DNA from: Agapetus fuscipes
Lineage: Eukaryota > Arthropoda > Insecta > Trichoptera > Glossosomatidae
DNA length: 64,000 nt
Assembly (NCBI GenBank): GCA_951799405.1
Contig: OX637339.1
Coordinates: 6,262,001-6,326,000, forward strand
Reading direction: 5' to 3'
Program-made: the position numbers and the translations under genes
In this document: positions 9,923 through 19,942 of the stretch, one piece after another
Layout: every line of letters begins with the position of its first letter
Numbering within the stretch: position 1 is the first letter of the stretch
Notes under the pieces: generated by a model
Told to the model about the DNA's origin: nothing
What the model saw: the letters and a program-made list of their open reading frames with translations, nothing else
Database searches by the model: none

Positions 9923-10232
9923 ATGATTTTTACTTGGGTCCTTTTTAATTAAACTGCGATTTATTTATTTAACAGGATTTCTTTTGCACAATATACGGTT
10001 ACACAGTACTTCTCTAGCTCTATCGACTTCGCGTCACAATGTTTCAAGCGTCTCTGGCTCTCCGCACCATTGCGGCTCGTATATATAGGTACGAAAGAGA
10101 CGATTCTTGAATGTTCTAGATTATTTCACATACTTCTGTATTGGATTGTTCCACACACATATTATTGTTCGACACTGTTCCAGTTACACACCAGCAAACT
10201 ACGTGCATGTACACACAGACTCATATTTCGTA
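9923..10232 (-). mobile_element. Solo-LTR-like element
   Basis: Minus-strand relative of 4709-5011. It reads TGTTACGAAATATGAG..., a TATATACGAGCCGCAATGG core near 10080, AATAAATAAATCGCAG, and ends ATCATAACA. Flanks are AT-rich and only loosely matched. Confidence 0.55.
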
Positions 10233-10249
10233 ACAACATATTAGAATTA

Positions 10250-10508
10250 TTTATTTGGTGAACGCTGTTTTGTGTGATACACACCTCAAGACCACTCTAC
10301 GAGCTTTGTCGTCGTATAGAAAGCGCCTATTCTTAATCAAAACCCAATTGCTGTAAGGCTGGATGCACCTTTGGTGACCGGTCTTCGGTAAAGGCAAATC
10401 AATTTTTCTATTCAGCGAACACCAAATTTGAAATTGTGAATAATTTTTGTTCTCCACTGGCAATCCGATTACAGTCCGTAGCGTTAACCACTAAACTACG
10501 GACCGGTA
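10250..10508 (-). repeat. SINE1a, full length
   Basis: From 10508: head ACCGGTCCGTAGTTTAGTGG with ACGCTACGGACTG, body with GCTGAATAGAAAAATTG and CTTTACCGAAGACCGGTC, GAGCTTTGTCG equivalent, then AGTGGTCTTGAGGTGTGT, CACACAAAACAGCGTTCACC and AAATAAATAATTCTAATAT. The tail is the CR1/L2-like type. Both short frames over it are artefacts. Confidence 0.75.
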
Positions 10509-10689
10509 AAATCTATAATCTTGGTTTATATTGAAAGTTGTATTTCTCTAAAAAAGCTTATTGTTTTATCATGCCGTTGCTTTTAACTTCACAGGGAGAA
10601 CTTCCGCCATTTGTAAAAATATATAACATAGATCATTCTGCAGTCTAGATGTTGCGATACTGGCTTGTAATCAGGAGTTCGCGGGACAA

Positions 10690-10816
10690 AGGCCCAGTCT
10701 TGCTTGTGTAATAGGCGAATTCTAAAGCGATGACCAAGCTCGTAGAGGGCTCTTGAGATGTGATCCACACAAAGGAACTGGTCACCAAATAAATCATCCT
10801 AGAGATTATTAATCTT
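10690..10816 (+). repeat. SINE1a 3' end
   Basis: GATGACCAAGCTCGTAGAGG, CTCTTGAGATGTGATCC, ACACAAAGGAACTGG and AAATAAATCATCCTAGAG. It shows the junction at GCTCGTA with the CR1/L2-like tail. Confidence 0.7.
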
Positions 10817-10958
10817 TTATGACTCATTCTGAAGATATGATCTCTCCAAAATGGTGTCTTGGATCTGCTCCATCTCACTATGACCTCTATTTCACAGGCG
10901 TTTCGGATAAGGTCATTGCGGATGCCGTCTTCCAATATATAACATTAAATTATTCGTA

Positions 10959-11286
10959 TTGTTACGAATGTGTGATTGTATGTCTGTATTGTGTGTTTTT
11001 TCGTACTTGTGTGAGTGTGTCTCTAGACGTAAGTGTTTGGATGATTGTACTAGTGTTCGCTCAAAGCTTCTAATTAAGAATATTCTAGCATGGTCTGGCG
11101 TATGCCAGAGTTATACAGCAGAGTTATACCCTTATACAGATATAAATAGAGATTTCGATGCTTTGAAAGCAGACTTGTATAAGAGGCGCCGAGCTGACCA
11201 GTACAAAAGTTAACTGTGAACCAAAAGTGAGTGAATTTTAAAATAAACTAATCGAAGTTGTATTAAATTGAACCCAAGTAAATCGT
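10959..11286 (+). mobile_element. LTR-like element, divergent
   Basis: Starts TTGTTACGAATGTGTG and ends GAACCCAAGTAAATCGTAGC, like the ends of the LTR-like elements at 62222 and 63220. AAAATAAACTAATCG near 11240 may be a polyadenylation region. Two overlapping 84-codon frames have no gag/pol similarity. Confidence 0.5.
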
Positions 11287-11299
11287 AGCAGTATCTAAC

Positions 11300-11610
11300 T
11301 TCAATGTTTAAACTAAATGATTTAATAATTTTCCAAACTTTGGACAGCCCTATTCATTGTAGCTTTAATGTATACGGATACCAACACACTCAAACAAAAC
11401 ACGATTAGTGAACCCAGACACATACACAGGCACATGTAGACACATACACACACAGGCACAGACAGGCATAGACAAATTAATGTAGGGAAGAGGCATAGAC
11501 TAAGGCAGCTGTGCTCAACCGTATATGGATTGTGCCACTCATATGTGTACGTACGACAAAAACAATGAAAAAAAAATTGGTCCTTCATACTTTCATATTC
11601 GTACGAATTC
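11300..11610. other. CA-rich spacer
   Basis: ACACATACACAGGCACATG-like CA-rich simple sequence at 11395-11475. The Cys/Leu/Val-rich minus frame over it is a simple-repeat by-product. Confidence 0.5.
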
Positions 11611-11730
11611 TCTTGACTTATATGTTGGTATGAAGATATGCTAAGCTATTATGTTACCCCTGTTTCAAGGTAGGGCGCAAGAGTTTTAGGTAAGAGAAGT
11701 TGTATGCTAATTTGAGATTTTTCTATTACC
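11611..11730 (+). repeat. Family A repeat, degenerate 5' half
   Basis: CTTGACTTATATGTTGGTAT, TGTTACCCCTGTTTCAAGG and GCTAATTTGAGATTTTTC follow the A consensus with deletions. Confidence 0.5.
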
Positions 11731-11932
11731 CCTGAACCTATTTAAGTCCTTTTTTGAGGACACATGTAGACAGGCTAAATTTGAGAAAAAGTTTCTCTAA
11801 AATTCGATGTCGATCAAATTTCAAACAAGAAATTATTTGACCTTATTATTGCGTAAGGTTGTTTTCGTAACCTGTGGAAAATAATGATTCCACACGCTCA
11901 AAGGGCGTAATGAAACACACGGGGTATATAAT

Positions 11933-12358
11933 AATTTAAATTGCAAAGATATATATTGTCATTTAAAATAGTAAATGCATGCCCACAAACAGACACGTTT
12001 AAGTTCGCACTTACAAATTCTGCACGTCTACTTACAAATTAAAATTCAAACCTCAAATGAACATATCGCACACTTAATCATAAACAGCAATAACTCAAAA
12101 AGTAAGAATGTTGGGAAATCACATTTGAAGTTCAGACAACCAGTACAACTTGTATGGGATGAAAAAGGCGACCGATGTTTTATTTCGGTCATATTCGTCC
12201 AAATTGAACGGCTGTCGCATTCTACCTATTCTTCTCGCATTGTTCTTGGGTTTTATTACAATATCTCGATTTTCCTAATTTTTGAGTTATTGCTCTTTAT
12301 TATTAAGCGTGCGATATGCCCTGCATTTTTTGCCGACCTTCCCTGAAACAGGAGTTTC
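11933..12358 (-). repeat. Family A repeat split by a MITE
   Basis: The tail half (11933-12065, ending CTCAAATGAACATA) and the other part (12315-12358, TATGCCCTGCATTTTTTGCC...) form one A copy interrupted by the element at 12066-12314. Confidence 0.8.
12066..12314. mobile_element. 249-bp TA-flanked MITE (Tc1/mariner-like)
   Basis: Terminal inverted repeats of about 36 bp start TCGCACACTTAATCATAAAC and end with ...TTAAGCGTGCGA. TA lies on both sides (12064-12065 and 12315-12316), and the host A repeat resumes in register. The TA duplication suggests Tc1/mariner-type mobilisation. The 123-codon frame crossing it carries no transposase motif. Confidence 0.8.
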
Positions 12359-12880
12359 AAAAAAGGTCGGCAAAAACCTTTAAGGTATCGATATACTCGT
12401 GTGTGTAGCTTCGTTGCGTATGTTTCTATTTTGAATCCAATGCGTGAAGGACTAGACCACGTCTGGCCACGTTTCAGCTCTAGGGCCGCAGGTTGTGCCC
12501 CACTGGCGCAGAGTACGTCTGCGGAGAGTAGACCACAGGCAAGCGCCCCAGAGTGAATGACAAATTAACAGCTTATTACTCGCGCAAGTTAGCCGGGAAA
12601 TTTTAATCATCTCACGTCACGCCGTAATTAGGAGGCCGACTCTGAATCAGGACCAATCTGCACTGACACAATTGTGTCGAGCCGAGAACATGCTCATTCA
12701 GAGATCTGCACTAAAAAATAATACCGTGATTAACAACACTCTTTATTCTGTGACGGATTTGCTTCAAAATTATTTTTTTCTATCTAATAATAATAATTAT
12801 AATTGGCCAGTTTTATACAATGCTGTTTAGTGGTGATACCCACCTTAAGGGCGCTTCCATGTGTTGAATCTTATTTTTAT
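12359..12880. other. No gene recognised; possible SINE2 scrap
   Basis: TGTGTAGCTTCGTTGCGTAT at 12401 looks like the SINE2 terminus. The rest appears single-copy. Confidence 0.4.
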
Positions 12881-12882
12881 GA

Positions 12883-12975
12883 ACGCATAAGTTTGTACGT
12901 GAGCCTAGGCACGCTGGTTGGTGTGTGTGACGTCTCTGTTATAGTGTGGAACAATCCATTATGAAGTGTTACGAA
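12883..12975 (+). mobile_element. LTR-like fragment
   Basis: GTACGTGAGCCTAGGCACGC, TGGTTGGTGTGTGTG and GTGTGGAACAATCCATTATG parallel the LTR-like element at 62222-62360. Confidence 0.5.
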
Positions 12976-13004
12976 TTTTTAAAATTAAAAATAAAGATTT
13001 GTGA

Positions 13005-13235
13005 AGAGGAATCCAATACATCAATCTATTTTACCTTTCCAGAAATAGGTATTAAGATTATCAATTGATAATTCAGCATTAATTATTTTAAGGAATTATT
13101 GATTAATCATAACGTAATGACACCTGGTCAAAGTTAATGTCGATAGGACAAGGCGCAGGCGTGGTTTGAACTTGTACTTGTTTCAATAAAGTGCCAACGC
13201 GTTATCCGCTCTACCATACCAACGACATTAAAAAT
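13005..13235 (-). repeat. SINE3 copy
   Basis: Minus-strand SINE3: TTGTGAAGAGGAATCCAAT and TATTTTACCTTTCCAGAAAT mark the tail, ATCAATTGATAATTCAGC the AT core, and TGGTAGAGCGGATAACGCG (reverse complement) the head. Confidence 0.65.
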
Positions 13236-13399
13236 TTATTAAACAACCTCCTAAAACTGACAACATTGGTATATTTTCTCAACTCTTATCTGACTGACCG
13301 GTCGGCTTTTCCCAAGAAGTGAGAGTAACAGACCAGACAAGAGTGAATGTATTTATAGCATGGACGGTCAGCCTTACACCAACGTATTAGTCGAGATAA

Positions 13400-13775
13400 C
13401 CATGGGGACATAATAATTTTCATCCTTCAACGTGGTTAATTGGTTGCAGAGGTTCTAGCCACCCCTAGTGGAATTTCATCATGATAAATCTACAGTTCGG
13501 TGTAGAGTAGCAATACTAATTTAGCTGGATTCCCGCGAATAATCCATCTTGTATTAGTCTTTAATTATCTCGTTCCTACATATTGATGTCGTTTGGCTGA
13601 CTCACAATTTGATTCGGTCTCCGATTATTTATGCAGCAACCTGCTCGTCTTGCCTGTAATCCGCCATGATCGGATAACACCCCTTAATCCGACAGTTATT
13701 ATCCCCCCGCAGATGTTTACTCAACAGTCAACACTCATGCACTAGAGATTAAGAAGGCACTCTAGGGTTTTTTAA
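13400..13775. promoter_or_regulatory. Single-copy stretch with homeodomain-type sites
   Basis: No repeat family matches here. TAATCC occurs at about 13543, 13660 and 13687, plus TTAATTA near 13562 and a GGATTA-like context. Such a cluster could bind K50 or paired-type homeodomain proteins, but in AT-rich DNA it may be chance. Confidence 0.25.
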
Positions 13776-13795
13776 TTTTTTTCTTTTAATTAGAT

Positions 13796-13855
13796 TTGTG
13801 AAGAGGAATGTAATTCACAAATCTATCTTGATTGGCCAGAAACATGCATATTATA
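13796..13855 (-). repeat. SINE3 tail fragment
   Basis: TTTGTGAAGAGGAATGTAAT and TTGATTGGCCAGAAACATG match the SINE3 3' terminus only. Confidence 0.5.
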
Positions 13856-13857
13856 TA

Positions 13858-14057
13858 ATGAAAATGGTTCACTTTGTCAATGTCCCCCTGTAACAGGGAA
13901 GGTCGGCAAAAATTGCAGTGTCTATATTCATTTGAGGTTTTGGTTTTATTTTGTAAGTACAAATGCAGCATTTATAAGCGCGAACTTATACATGTGTGCT
14001 TGTGAGAATGCATGTAATGCGAATCCCTAATGTTACATATCTTTGTAACTTTATTTA
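13858..14057 (+). repeat. Family A repeat
   Basis: Lacks the first ~45 bp. It runs from AAAATGGTTCACTTTGTCAA to ACATATCTTTGTAACTTT. Confidence 0.7.
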
Positions 14058-14183
14058 ACCAAGATCAGATTAGAAATGCCACCTTCGATACTGCTGAGCA
14101 AAATAGGGATAATGCGCTTCTTTCGAACCACTGTCTCTAGTTCTTCAACCAAGATGGTAATAAATTATTAATTAATAATTAAT

Positions 14184-14388
14184 AAATGTGGCTCACTTTG
14201 CCAATGTCACAGGGAATGTTACACAGAAGGTCGGTAAAAGTTGCAGCGTCTATGTTCATTTGACGTTTTATTTTATTTTATGCACGCAGCATTTGTGAGC
14301 ACGAACTTACACGAGTCTTTTTGTGGGCATGCATTTAATATTAATTTTAAATGTTAATATATCTGTGCAACTTAGATTATAGATTATA
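14184..14388 (+). repeat. Family A repeat
   Basis: From TGTGGCTCACTTTGCCAATG to CAACTTAGATTATAGATTAT. The 5' end is missing. Confidence 0.7.
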
Positions 14389-14954
14389 GGTTCACTCAAA
14401 AGCAATCAGCCGTAACTGGTTCATCGTGGTAACTGGCAAGCACAAATTTTACGCTAGAAGCTTGAGAGCCTGTTTTCAGAAACAACAAAAAATACATCAC
14501 GCGAGAATGCTGAATGTTGAATGATTGCGCATTGGAAGCATTACATTAGACTCTTAAGAGCGTCTCACACTCATGACGTCACAGCATCTGAACCATTCAA
14601 TTATGATGATTTGCATATTTAACTCATTTTCGATTATCCGGAACAAGCATCACCTCGATTATCCGGTATTTGTGTTTACTATAATCGAGCTTAAAATCAA
14701 AATAAACCAAGTTAAAAACAATTTGAAAGGTAAACTAATTTCCAAGTTGTGATGATATGAATAACTTGTACGGCTTTTATCCTGAAATTGGGGAAAATTT
14801 GAAGTACCACCGCAAAGGTTACCTCTTGCACCTACAAACTTCAATCGGCAACAACAACAATTATTTCTGAAAATTTAGTTTGTGTTTTTTCGTCAAAGAA
14901 GAGACAATTTTTTTCCTGACGACGACTTTGACCAAACATTTAGAAACCTGTATT
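14389..14954. other. No gene or repeat recognised
   Basis: Single-copy in the window. Two ~61-codon minus frames lack motifs. Confidence 0.4.
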
Positions 14955-15092
14955 TTATACTGTAACTCTGTCGCCATTCCATAGGGATAGCCAGAGCCTC
15001 TGCAGAGCTGCCTCCATTTGTTCCTGCCCTTACAAACCTCATTCAATTTTTTCATGCATTTTTTTCTTTTACGCTCGCTTTGTACATCCTAT
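14955..15092 (-). mobile_element. RTE-type LINE 3' end fragment
   Basis: Antisense of CTGTAACTCTGTCGCCATTC through CATTCAATTTTTTCATGC. It is the last ~45 codons plus terminus of the RTE family, encoding a decayed Leu-Asn-Glu-Val-Cys-Lys...Trp-Arg-Gln-Leu-Cys-Arg-Gly-Ser-Gly. The (GTAACT)n tail is short. Confidence 0.7.
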
Positions 15093-15164
15093 TTTATGTT
15101 TTCCCTTTTGAAATATGCGACCTACCGACTTTTCCTTTACAAAATTCTCGTATACATCTCGTAT

Positions 15165-15275
15165 CAAGGTTGCTTGCTTCTTCATCGAAGTAGAGACTCG
15201 TGTCTTGATGACGTCGGATACGACTTCGACTAAACGTTGAGAGACCCTTCATTCTCGTCCACGCGGTTTGTAAAT
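15165..15275 (+). repeat. Hammerhead-type repeat, decayed core
   Basis: Same repeat as 3600-3700 and 48873-48985. TTGATGA (15205-15211), stem II with GACGTCGGATACGACTTCG and TAAACGTT replace CTGATGA...GAAACGTT, so the core G of GAAA is lost. Confidence 0.5.
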
Positions 15276-15455
15276 GCATTTGTATGTTTTTCGGGTTTTA
15301 AAAAACACCTTCGATTTATGTAACAAGCTGTAGGTACAATAAATACATTTTATTTTTACACATAACTTCCTTTTTTTTTTGGTAACTTCTGGACTGTCTG
15401 GCTACTTACCCTTTCGCGCAAAAACTTCTGTATATTCTTCAGGTGTTTAATATTG

Positions 15456-15503
15456 TACCATAATCTGCGTTCCACACGTATGTGTGGAACGCAGATTATG
15501 GTA
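15456..15503. repeat. Perfect 22-bp hairpin
   Basis: Arms 15456-15477 and 15482-15503 are perfectly complementary (TACCATAATCTGCGTTCCAC...) around a 4-base GTAT loop. It sits six bases from a family E MITE. Confidence 0.9.
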
Positions 15504-15507
15504 TGCA

Positions 15508-15682
15508 GAAGCGCTTTTCTGCTTAATTCCTTACGACCTTAAGGCGACGAGAGAGCGATTCGTGTCCAAAAATAAGGTGTACTGTGTTTTTATACATGGA
15601 GTTCTTTCGCAAGCGCCAGCAAGCTCCGATTTGGATTGATATCCGAAGTGTAAGTAATTTATGAGAATAGCGCTTCAGATAT
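15508..15682. mobile_element. Family E MITE (~170 bp)
   Basis: Termini GAAGCGCTTTTCTGCTTAAT and (reverse) GAAGCGCTATTCTCATAAAT are inverted. The internal part (CGATTCGTGTCCAAAAATAA, CAAGCTCCGATTTGGATTG) is shared with 26600-26762 and 28796-28962. No ORF. Confidence 0.8.
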
Positions 15683-16007
15683 TCAATATCTTGCGTGTGT
15701 GTGTACTGTAGCTGTTTAGCGTACCCCCCCGTGATAAATAATGCTGTTTTAATCAAGTTTCGGAGCTGTTTATGGCGCTCCAGCGATCAGAGCGGCGTCT
15801 TAGCGGCGAACGGAAGTTCATAATCGAATATAAACATCTAAACACAGCAACACTCCGAGCAAACACATACAAAGAATCTCTCTTCACTTGTGTATAACAT
15901 CGAGAGCATACCACAAGCACGTAAATGGGGAAAAAATGTATGAAATCTTAATAACTCGTAAGGGGTGCTGTTGTAACTGAAATGTATATTTCGAGAGGAA
16001 TTCAAAT
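15683..16007. other. No gene or repeat recognised
   Basis: Mixed-composition sequence without supported features. Confidence 0.4.
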
Positions 16008-16083
16008 CAGTTGCAAATATTTATTACATTTAAAATTCACATCAATGCATACCCATATGCAGACAAGTTCGCGCTTACACATA
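16008..16083 (-). repeat. Family A tail-side fragment
   Basis: CAGTTGCAAATATTTATTAC to GACAAGTTCGCGCTTACACA matches the A tail half. It joins a SINE2 body directly. Confidence 0.55.
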
Positions 16084-16335
16084 AAGAAATGATTTCCTGT
16101 TTTGATGTTTATTCCAAACACAAAATACAAACACCGGCAAGGTTTTTAGAAATGAGTAGCAGCCCCTTCGGGAGCTGGGATATTCCCACTTTGACTGTAC
16201 CTAGTGGTTGGCATAAGCTGACACCTATACATCTAGATATTAATTGGTTCCACTCACCACATGCAACCCCGTCGAGAAAACGCGGCAAGAAGTTACACTA
16301 TATGTGTAGCTTGGTAGCGTTCTTTTATATTACAT
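16084..16335 (+). repeat. SINE2 lacking its head
   Basis: GAAATGATTTCCTGTTTTGA, ACCGGCAAGGTTTTTAGAAA, CACTCACCACATGCAACCCC and AAGAAGTTACACTATATGTG match the SINE2 body and 3' end. The 127-codon frame is a by-product. Confidence 0.75.
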
Positions 16336-16612
16336 TCTTACACGTTACATCCTGGCATGTTACAACCTCTGATTGCTATAACCAATGCCATTAGTTAATC
16401 ACTGTTAATACTTAGTATTTTATTTATCGTAGAGGTGAGACAACACCTGAGGCCAAGGCTCTACGCGGCAGGGGCGACATCTAGGAGAAGCGATCGTAGC
16501 AGATATTGTATATAGAGCATCGTAGACTCGTAGAGGGGTGAAATAAATATTCTGTGAATTCCTTCACAACTCAGGTATCTTTTTGAAATAAATTATAAGT
16601 CATTTATTTAAT
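16336..16612. other. No gene or repeat recognised
   Basis: Nothing supported. Confidence 0.4.
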
Positions 16613-16800
16613 CAAACCGGTTGGCCTGTAGTATAGTAGTTAACGCTACGGACTCGTAATTGTAAGGTAGTGAGTTCGATTCTCGGTGTAGCACATTTTT
16701 TTATATAAAGTATGCAAGAAATCTGGATTGAAATAATCATTTACTTACTTAACGAAATTTAACTTACCCAAAGACCGGCCGCCAAAGGTGTATCCATCCT
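16613..16800 (+). repeat. SINE1 head and partial body
   Basis: Good tRNA-like head: GTAGTATAGTAGTTAACGCT (A box), GTGAGTTCGATTCTCGGTG (B box), AGCACA. The body is shortened to ACCCAAAGACCGGCCGCCAA. Confidence 0.65.
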
Positions 16801-16870
16801 CAACGAAGTTCTGACAACCTCGATGGGATTCGAACCCGAGCTCTCGGCATGGATAGCAAACACTCCTCCG
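16801..16870 (-). repeat. SINE2 head fragment
   Basis: Antisense of the SINE2 head: GATGGGATTCGAACCCGAGC is the B box region and GGCATGGATAGCAAACACTC the A-box side. Confidence 0.55.
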
Positions 16871-17339
16871 ATAGACTTCGGATTTTGCCTTTTTTCTCTA
16901 GTGGACGAACAGGTAGATCTAGAATCACTGCTGGGTCGGGTCACGACCATCGGGAAGGCCTTCCGCCGCTAAATACAGTTATCGCTTTGCATGAGCGTTC
17001 TGTGATACGCTTCCCCGGATGGAAGTGTACAAACGGAACGGGTATGAGGATGGGCTTGCGCAACTGTCCTCCGATAGATAACCTATAACTAGGGACTGGA
17101 AAATTTCGCGATCGCGATAAAACGAATTTATTCGCGAATTTTGATGTTTTTACGCGAATAACGCGAAATTTCAGGTTTTACGCAAATATCGCGAATTTTC
17201 GTACTTTTGGTAGAAATTGTGCGAAAAAGTTGTCATGTATCGCTTTTGCAACGCAACGATTTTGTGGGAAAGAAAAAAATCCTGCGAAAACCCTTTGCAA
17301 GGTGCAAAGCACAGGAAAATTGGTCTCTTTCAACGTTTA

Positions 17340-17565
17340 AACACGCTAGAACGATAGACGCGGGGTTCGATCCCCACCTGGGTCATTTGACCATAAATTT
17401 GACCCTGGTTCAACAGATGTAATTGGGTAATTAAAAATGAATAATTCATTAAAATAAACAATAATGAATTATTAATTAATGATATTTACACCTGTATCTG
17501 GCCAGGCAGAGTAGGTTGGTGAATTGCATTCCTATTCACAAATCTATTTTATTAAAAAAAATAAT
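17340..17565 (+). repeat. SINE3 copy inside the hAT-type element
   Basis: CGGGGTTCGATCCCCACCTG is the B box region, then TTTGACCATAAATTTGACCC, and CTGGCCAGGCAGAGTAGG before TTGGTGAATTGCATTCC. The A-box side is degraded. Confidence 0.7.
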
Positions 17566-17879
17566 GATAAGCAGAACTGTGCTGGATCATCCAAGCAGAC
17601 TTGAATCGTGACATTAATGAAGGAAAATACTTCAAGGAGTGAAGCTGTTGCTGGATTAGCCCTGAGCACAACTTGAAGCTTTCATAAAAGCCAACATCCC
17701 TTGAAAAATGAGATAACCCTCATCTAGAGACTAAATGCACAAAAATTAAATATTTTAAAAGGATATTTGCAGGGTATTCGGAGTGTCATTGAAATATTAA
17801 TACTTTTTTCAATCAATGGTTTTTTTTGTAAAAAAGGATTATTTTAAAAAAAGATAAAAAAAATTAAGAAACTAATATT

Positions 17880-18060
17880 AAAAAACATTGTTTTGTACCA
17901 CTTAAGTATTTTTTTTATTGCAAAAACGTTTTCGGTGGGTACTTCCACCATCTTCGGTTGCAGATACTCGTATTGATTCAGATGTTGTTTATTCATTGTT
18001 TTTGAAGGTGCATATTGTTGTTTACGTAATAAATTGTAAATATAGTAATATATTTTGTTT
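17880..18060 (-). repeat. Penelope-like repeat with altered hammerhead core
   Basis: Minus strand: CCGAAGA (17957-17951), a GGTGG/CCACC stem II and GAAAACG (ending near 17928). The conserved U of CTGANGA is C here. TACCACTTAAGTA...GCAAAAACGTTTTCGG resembles 22490-22530. Confidence 0.4.
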
Positions 18061-18287
18061 TGCAATTATATAAACCTTTATTTTGATCTTATCAACCCTA
18101 AAAATTACACCGAATCTCCCCGTTTATCATGAAAAATAACGCGAATTTCCCTGTTTTTGATCAAAAATAACGCGAATTTCACAAAAAAATAACGCGAATT
18201 TCCTAAAAAATAACACCACTACTTTCCAGTCCCTACCTATAACCTATAATCTATAATTGCAAATAATAATAATATTATGATTCATTT

Positions 18288-18555
18288 GGTGAACGCTGTT
18301 TTTGTGTAAATCACACCTAAAGAGCCCTCTACAAGCTTTATCGTCACTATAAAAAGCGCCAATTTTCAAGCAATACCTATTTACTGTAATGCTGGATTGA
18401 CCTTTGGTGACCGGTCTTCAGCAAAGGTATTGTTAAACCCAGCTAAGAGCATATTTAAGCTTATAAATGGTACATATTTGTGCTCCACCGGTATCCGAAC
18501 CCACGACCTTCCATTTAGTGCGAGTCCGAAGCGTTATCCCCTGAATACGAACCAA
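18288..18555 (-). repeat. SINE1a, full length
   Basis: Minus strand: head from ATTGGTTCGTATTCAGGGG, B box at GGGTTCGGATACCGG, body, AAGCTTGTAGAGGGCTCTTT, AGGTGTGATTTACACAAAAA and AATGAATCATAATATTATTA. The tail is of the CR1/L2-like type. It abuts the LINE that starts at 18556. Confidence 0.8.
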
Positions 18556-19265
18556 TAAAGTAAGGCACGTTCTCTGTCATCAGAGTTAAAATACCATGAT
18601 GCTATTGAGTCTCGCACAACTTCCGCTTTCCGGCGACTCGGCATATTATACAGAGCTCGTAGGTTTTTTACTTCAGCCCAATTATTGACTCTGTATAAAT
18701 CCCAAATCCGCCCCATTATCGAATATGGCAGCCATCTCTGGTGTGGTATGTCCAAGAAGTTGAGTGACCAACTTGATTCTGTGCAAAGGAGGGCAGTGAG
18801 GTTGATCAATGATCCTTCTCTGACATCCGATCTGCAGCCGCTCCAGCACAGAAGAAAGGTTGGAATGCTCAGTCTTTTTTATCGATATTACCACGGAGCT
18901 TGTTCTAATGAGCTCCATTCATTAATCCCTCCCCCTCTCATTTCAGAAAGGGAAACCCGTAGTACGACTCTCATTCATCCCTTTGCAGTCGATCTCAAAA
19001 CTATGAGAACTTGGCGTTTTCATGACTCATTCCTTTGCCAAACTGCCCGCTTATGGAATGGTCTACCAGAATCTGTGTTCCCTTCCCAATTTAATCCGGT
19101 TTTATTTAAAACCAACATCAATCACCACTTCCTTGCAGCGCCTCACGACAGAACCAAGAACTCAAGCAACACCTCTGCGGCACCCTTCCAGGGTGAAATA
19201 GACCCCCAAGACTCTCAAGAATTGGGGAGCCTCCCGCATAGGATTCCTTAAAAAAAAAAAAAAAA
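18556..19265 (+). mobile_element. Jockey-like LINE 3' end (5'-truncated)
   Basis: An open frame from about 18600 to 19251 encodes the C-terminal region of a non-LTR retrotransposon reverse transcriptase. Diagnostic pieces are LYKSQIRPIIEYGSHLWCG, QRRAVRLI, RRKVGMLSLFYRYYHG, LHSLIPPPL, TARLWNGLPESVFP and FKTNINHHF. The fingers, the YxDD palm and the endonuclease are absent, so it is 5'-truncated. The last ~35 codons (Thr-Ser-Ala-Ala-Pro...Ser-Leu-Pro-His-Arg) overlap the part shared with SINE1b tails, and the element ends in a 16-base A tract. Jockey/CR1-group by these motifs; the clade is not certain. Confidence 0.8.
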
Positions 19266-19330
19266 GGCAACAGATCCTAGAAAGAAGCTCCCCATCGTCA
19301 ACCACCGGCCGTGTAAGCCTTAACTTGTAT
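19266..19330 (+). repeat. Penelope-like repeat end
   Basis: GGCAACAGATCCTAGAAAG and ACCGGCCGTGTAAGCCTTAA recur at 36500-36565 and 50815-50885 next to hammerhead-type cores. Confidence 0.5.
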
Positions 19331-19404
19331 TCAATATTTAGAATATTTGGGGGCTTCTATTAATTTATCCGAAGTCTCCCGATTACCTTCGTGTGTTTCC
19401 GCTT

Positions 19405-19424
19405 CCCCCCCCCCCCCCCCCCCC
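19405..19424. repeat. Poly-C tract
   Basis: Twenty uninterrupted C. Confidence 0.95.
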
Positions 19425-19942
19425 TTCTTGCTTCGTACATCTGGTGCCGCTCCTCTGCGTATAAATTATGCAGAAACAATTAGTTTTAATAATCCTCCAA
19501 GATATGACAGATTAAATACGACAACGGCAAATTCGGTAACGGAGTGAGACCATTCGTTATGGCGGGGACAGGGGGAGGGGAGGTGGGTAGAGAGGGGTGA
19601 AGGGGCAGGAAGGGGAGGGGGGCACAGTGGGGTAAGTGAAGAATAACCCACGCCTCAAAGATTGCTTCAGATGAACAAGAAATCTGCCTAAATCTTCATT
19701 TAAATGCAGTCAAAATGCAAATCATTATTGATGGTTTTGATTGAATTAAAGTGCCTTCTGTTGAGATCGACTAAAAACATTATAAATATATGTAGTTGTA
19801 ATTCTGTAACTATAACTTACGCTCGTGGGGATATGGTAATTATTTTAATGAAAACAATTATACGTAAAAATGTGTGTTCATACTTGATCGCCATACAACA
19901 AGAGTGTCTCCTGAAGACCTTGGCTACGACGCTAATATATTA
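19425..19942. other. Spacer with G-rich segment
   Basis: 19558-19640 is G-rich (GGGGACAGGGGGAGGGGAGG and more). The rest is AT-rich. 19905-19920 (GTGTCTCCTGAAGACC) is a scrap of the hammerhead repeat. Confidence 0.45.

Larger units (their letters stand above)
17090..18235. mobile_element. Non-autonomous hAT-type element (1,146 bp)
   Basis: Terminal inverted repeats TAGGGACTGGAAA and TTTCCAGTCCCTA are flanked by identical 8-bp duplications CCTATAAC (17082-17089 and 18236-18243), the length used by hAT transposases. Subterminal CGCGAATTT-type motifs recur near both ends (17100-17205 and 18110-18215). It contains a SINE3 copy and a hammerhead-like module but no transposase frame. Confidence 0.9.

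Noticed and set aside
18534..18918. Minus-strand frames of 78-91 codons
   Set aside because: Antisense shadows of the Jockey-like LINE frame.
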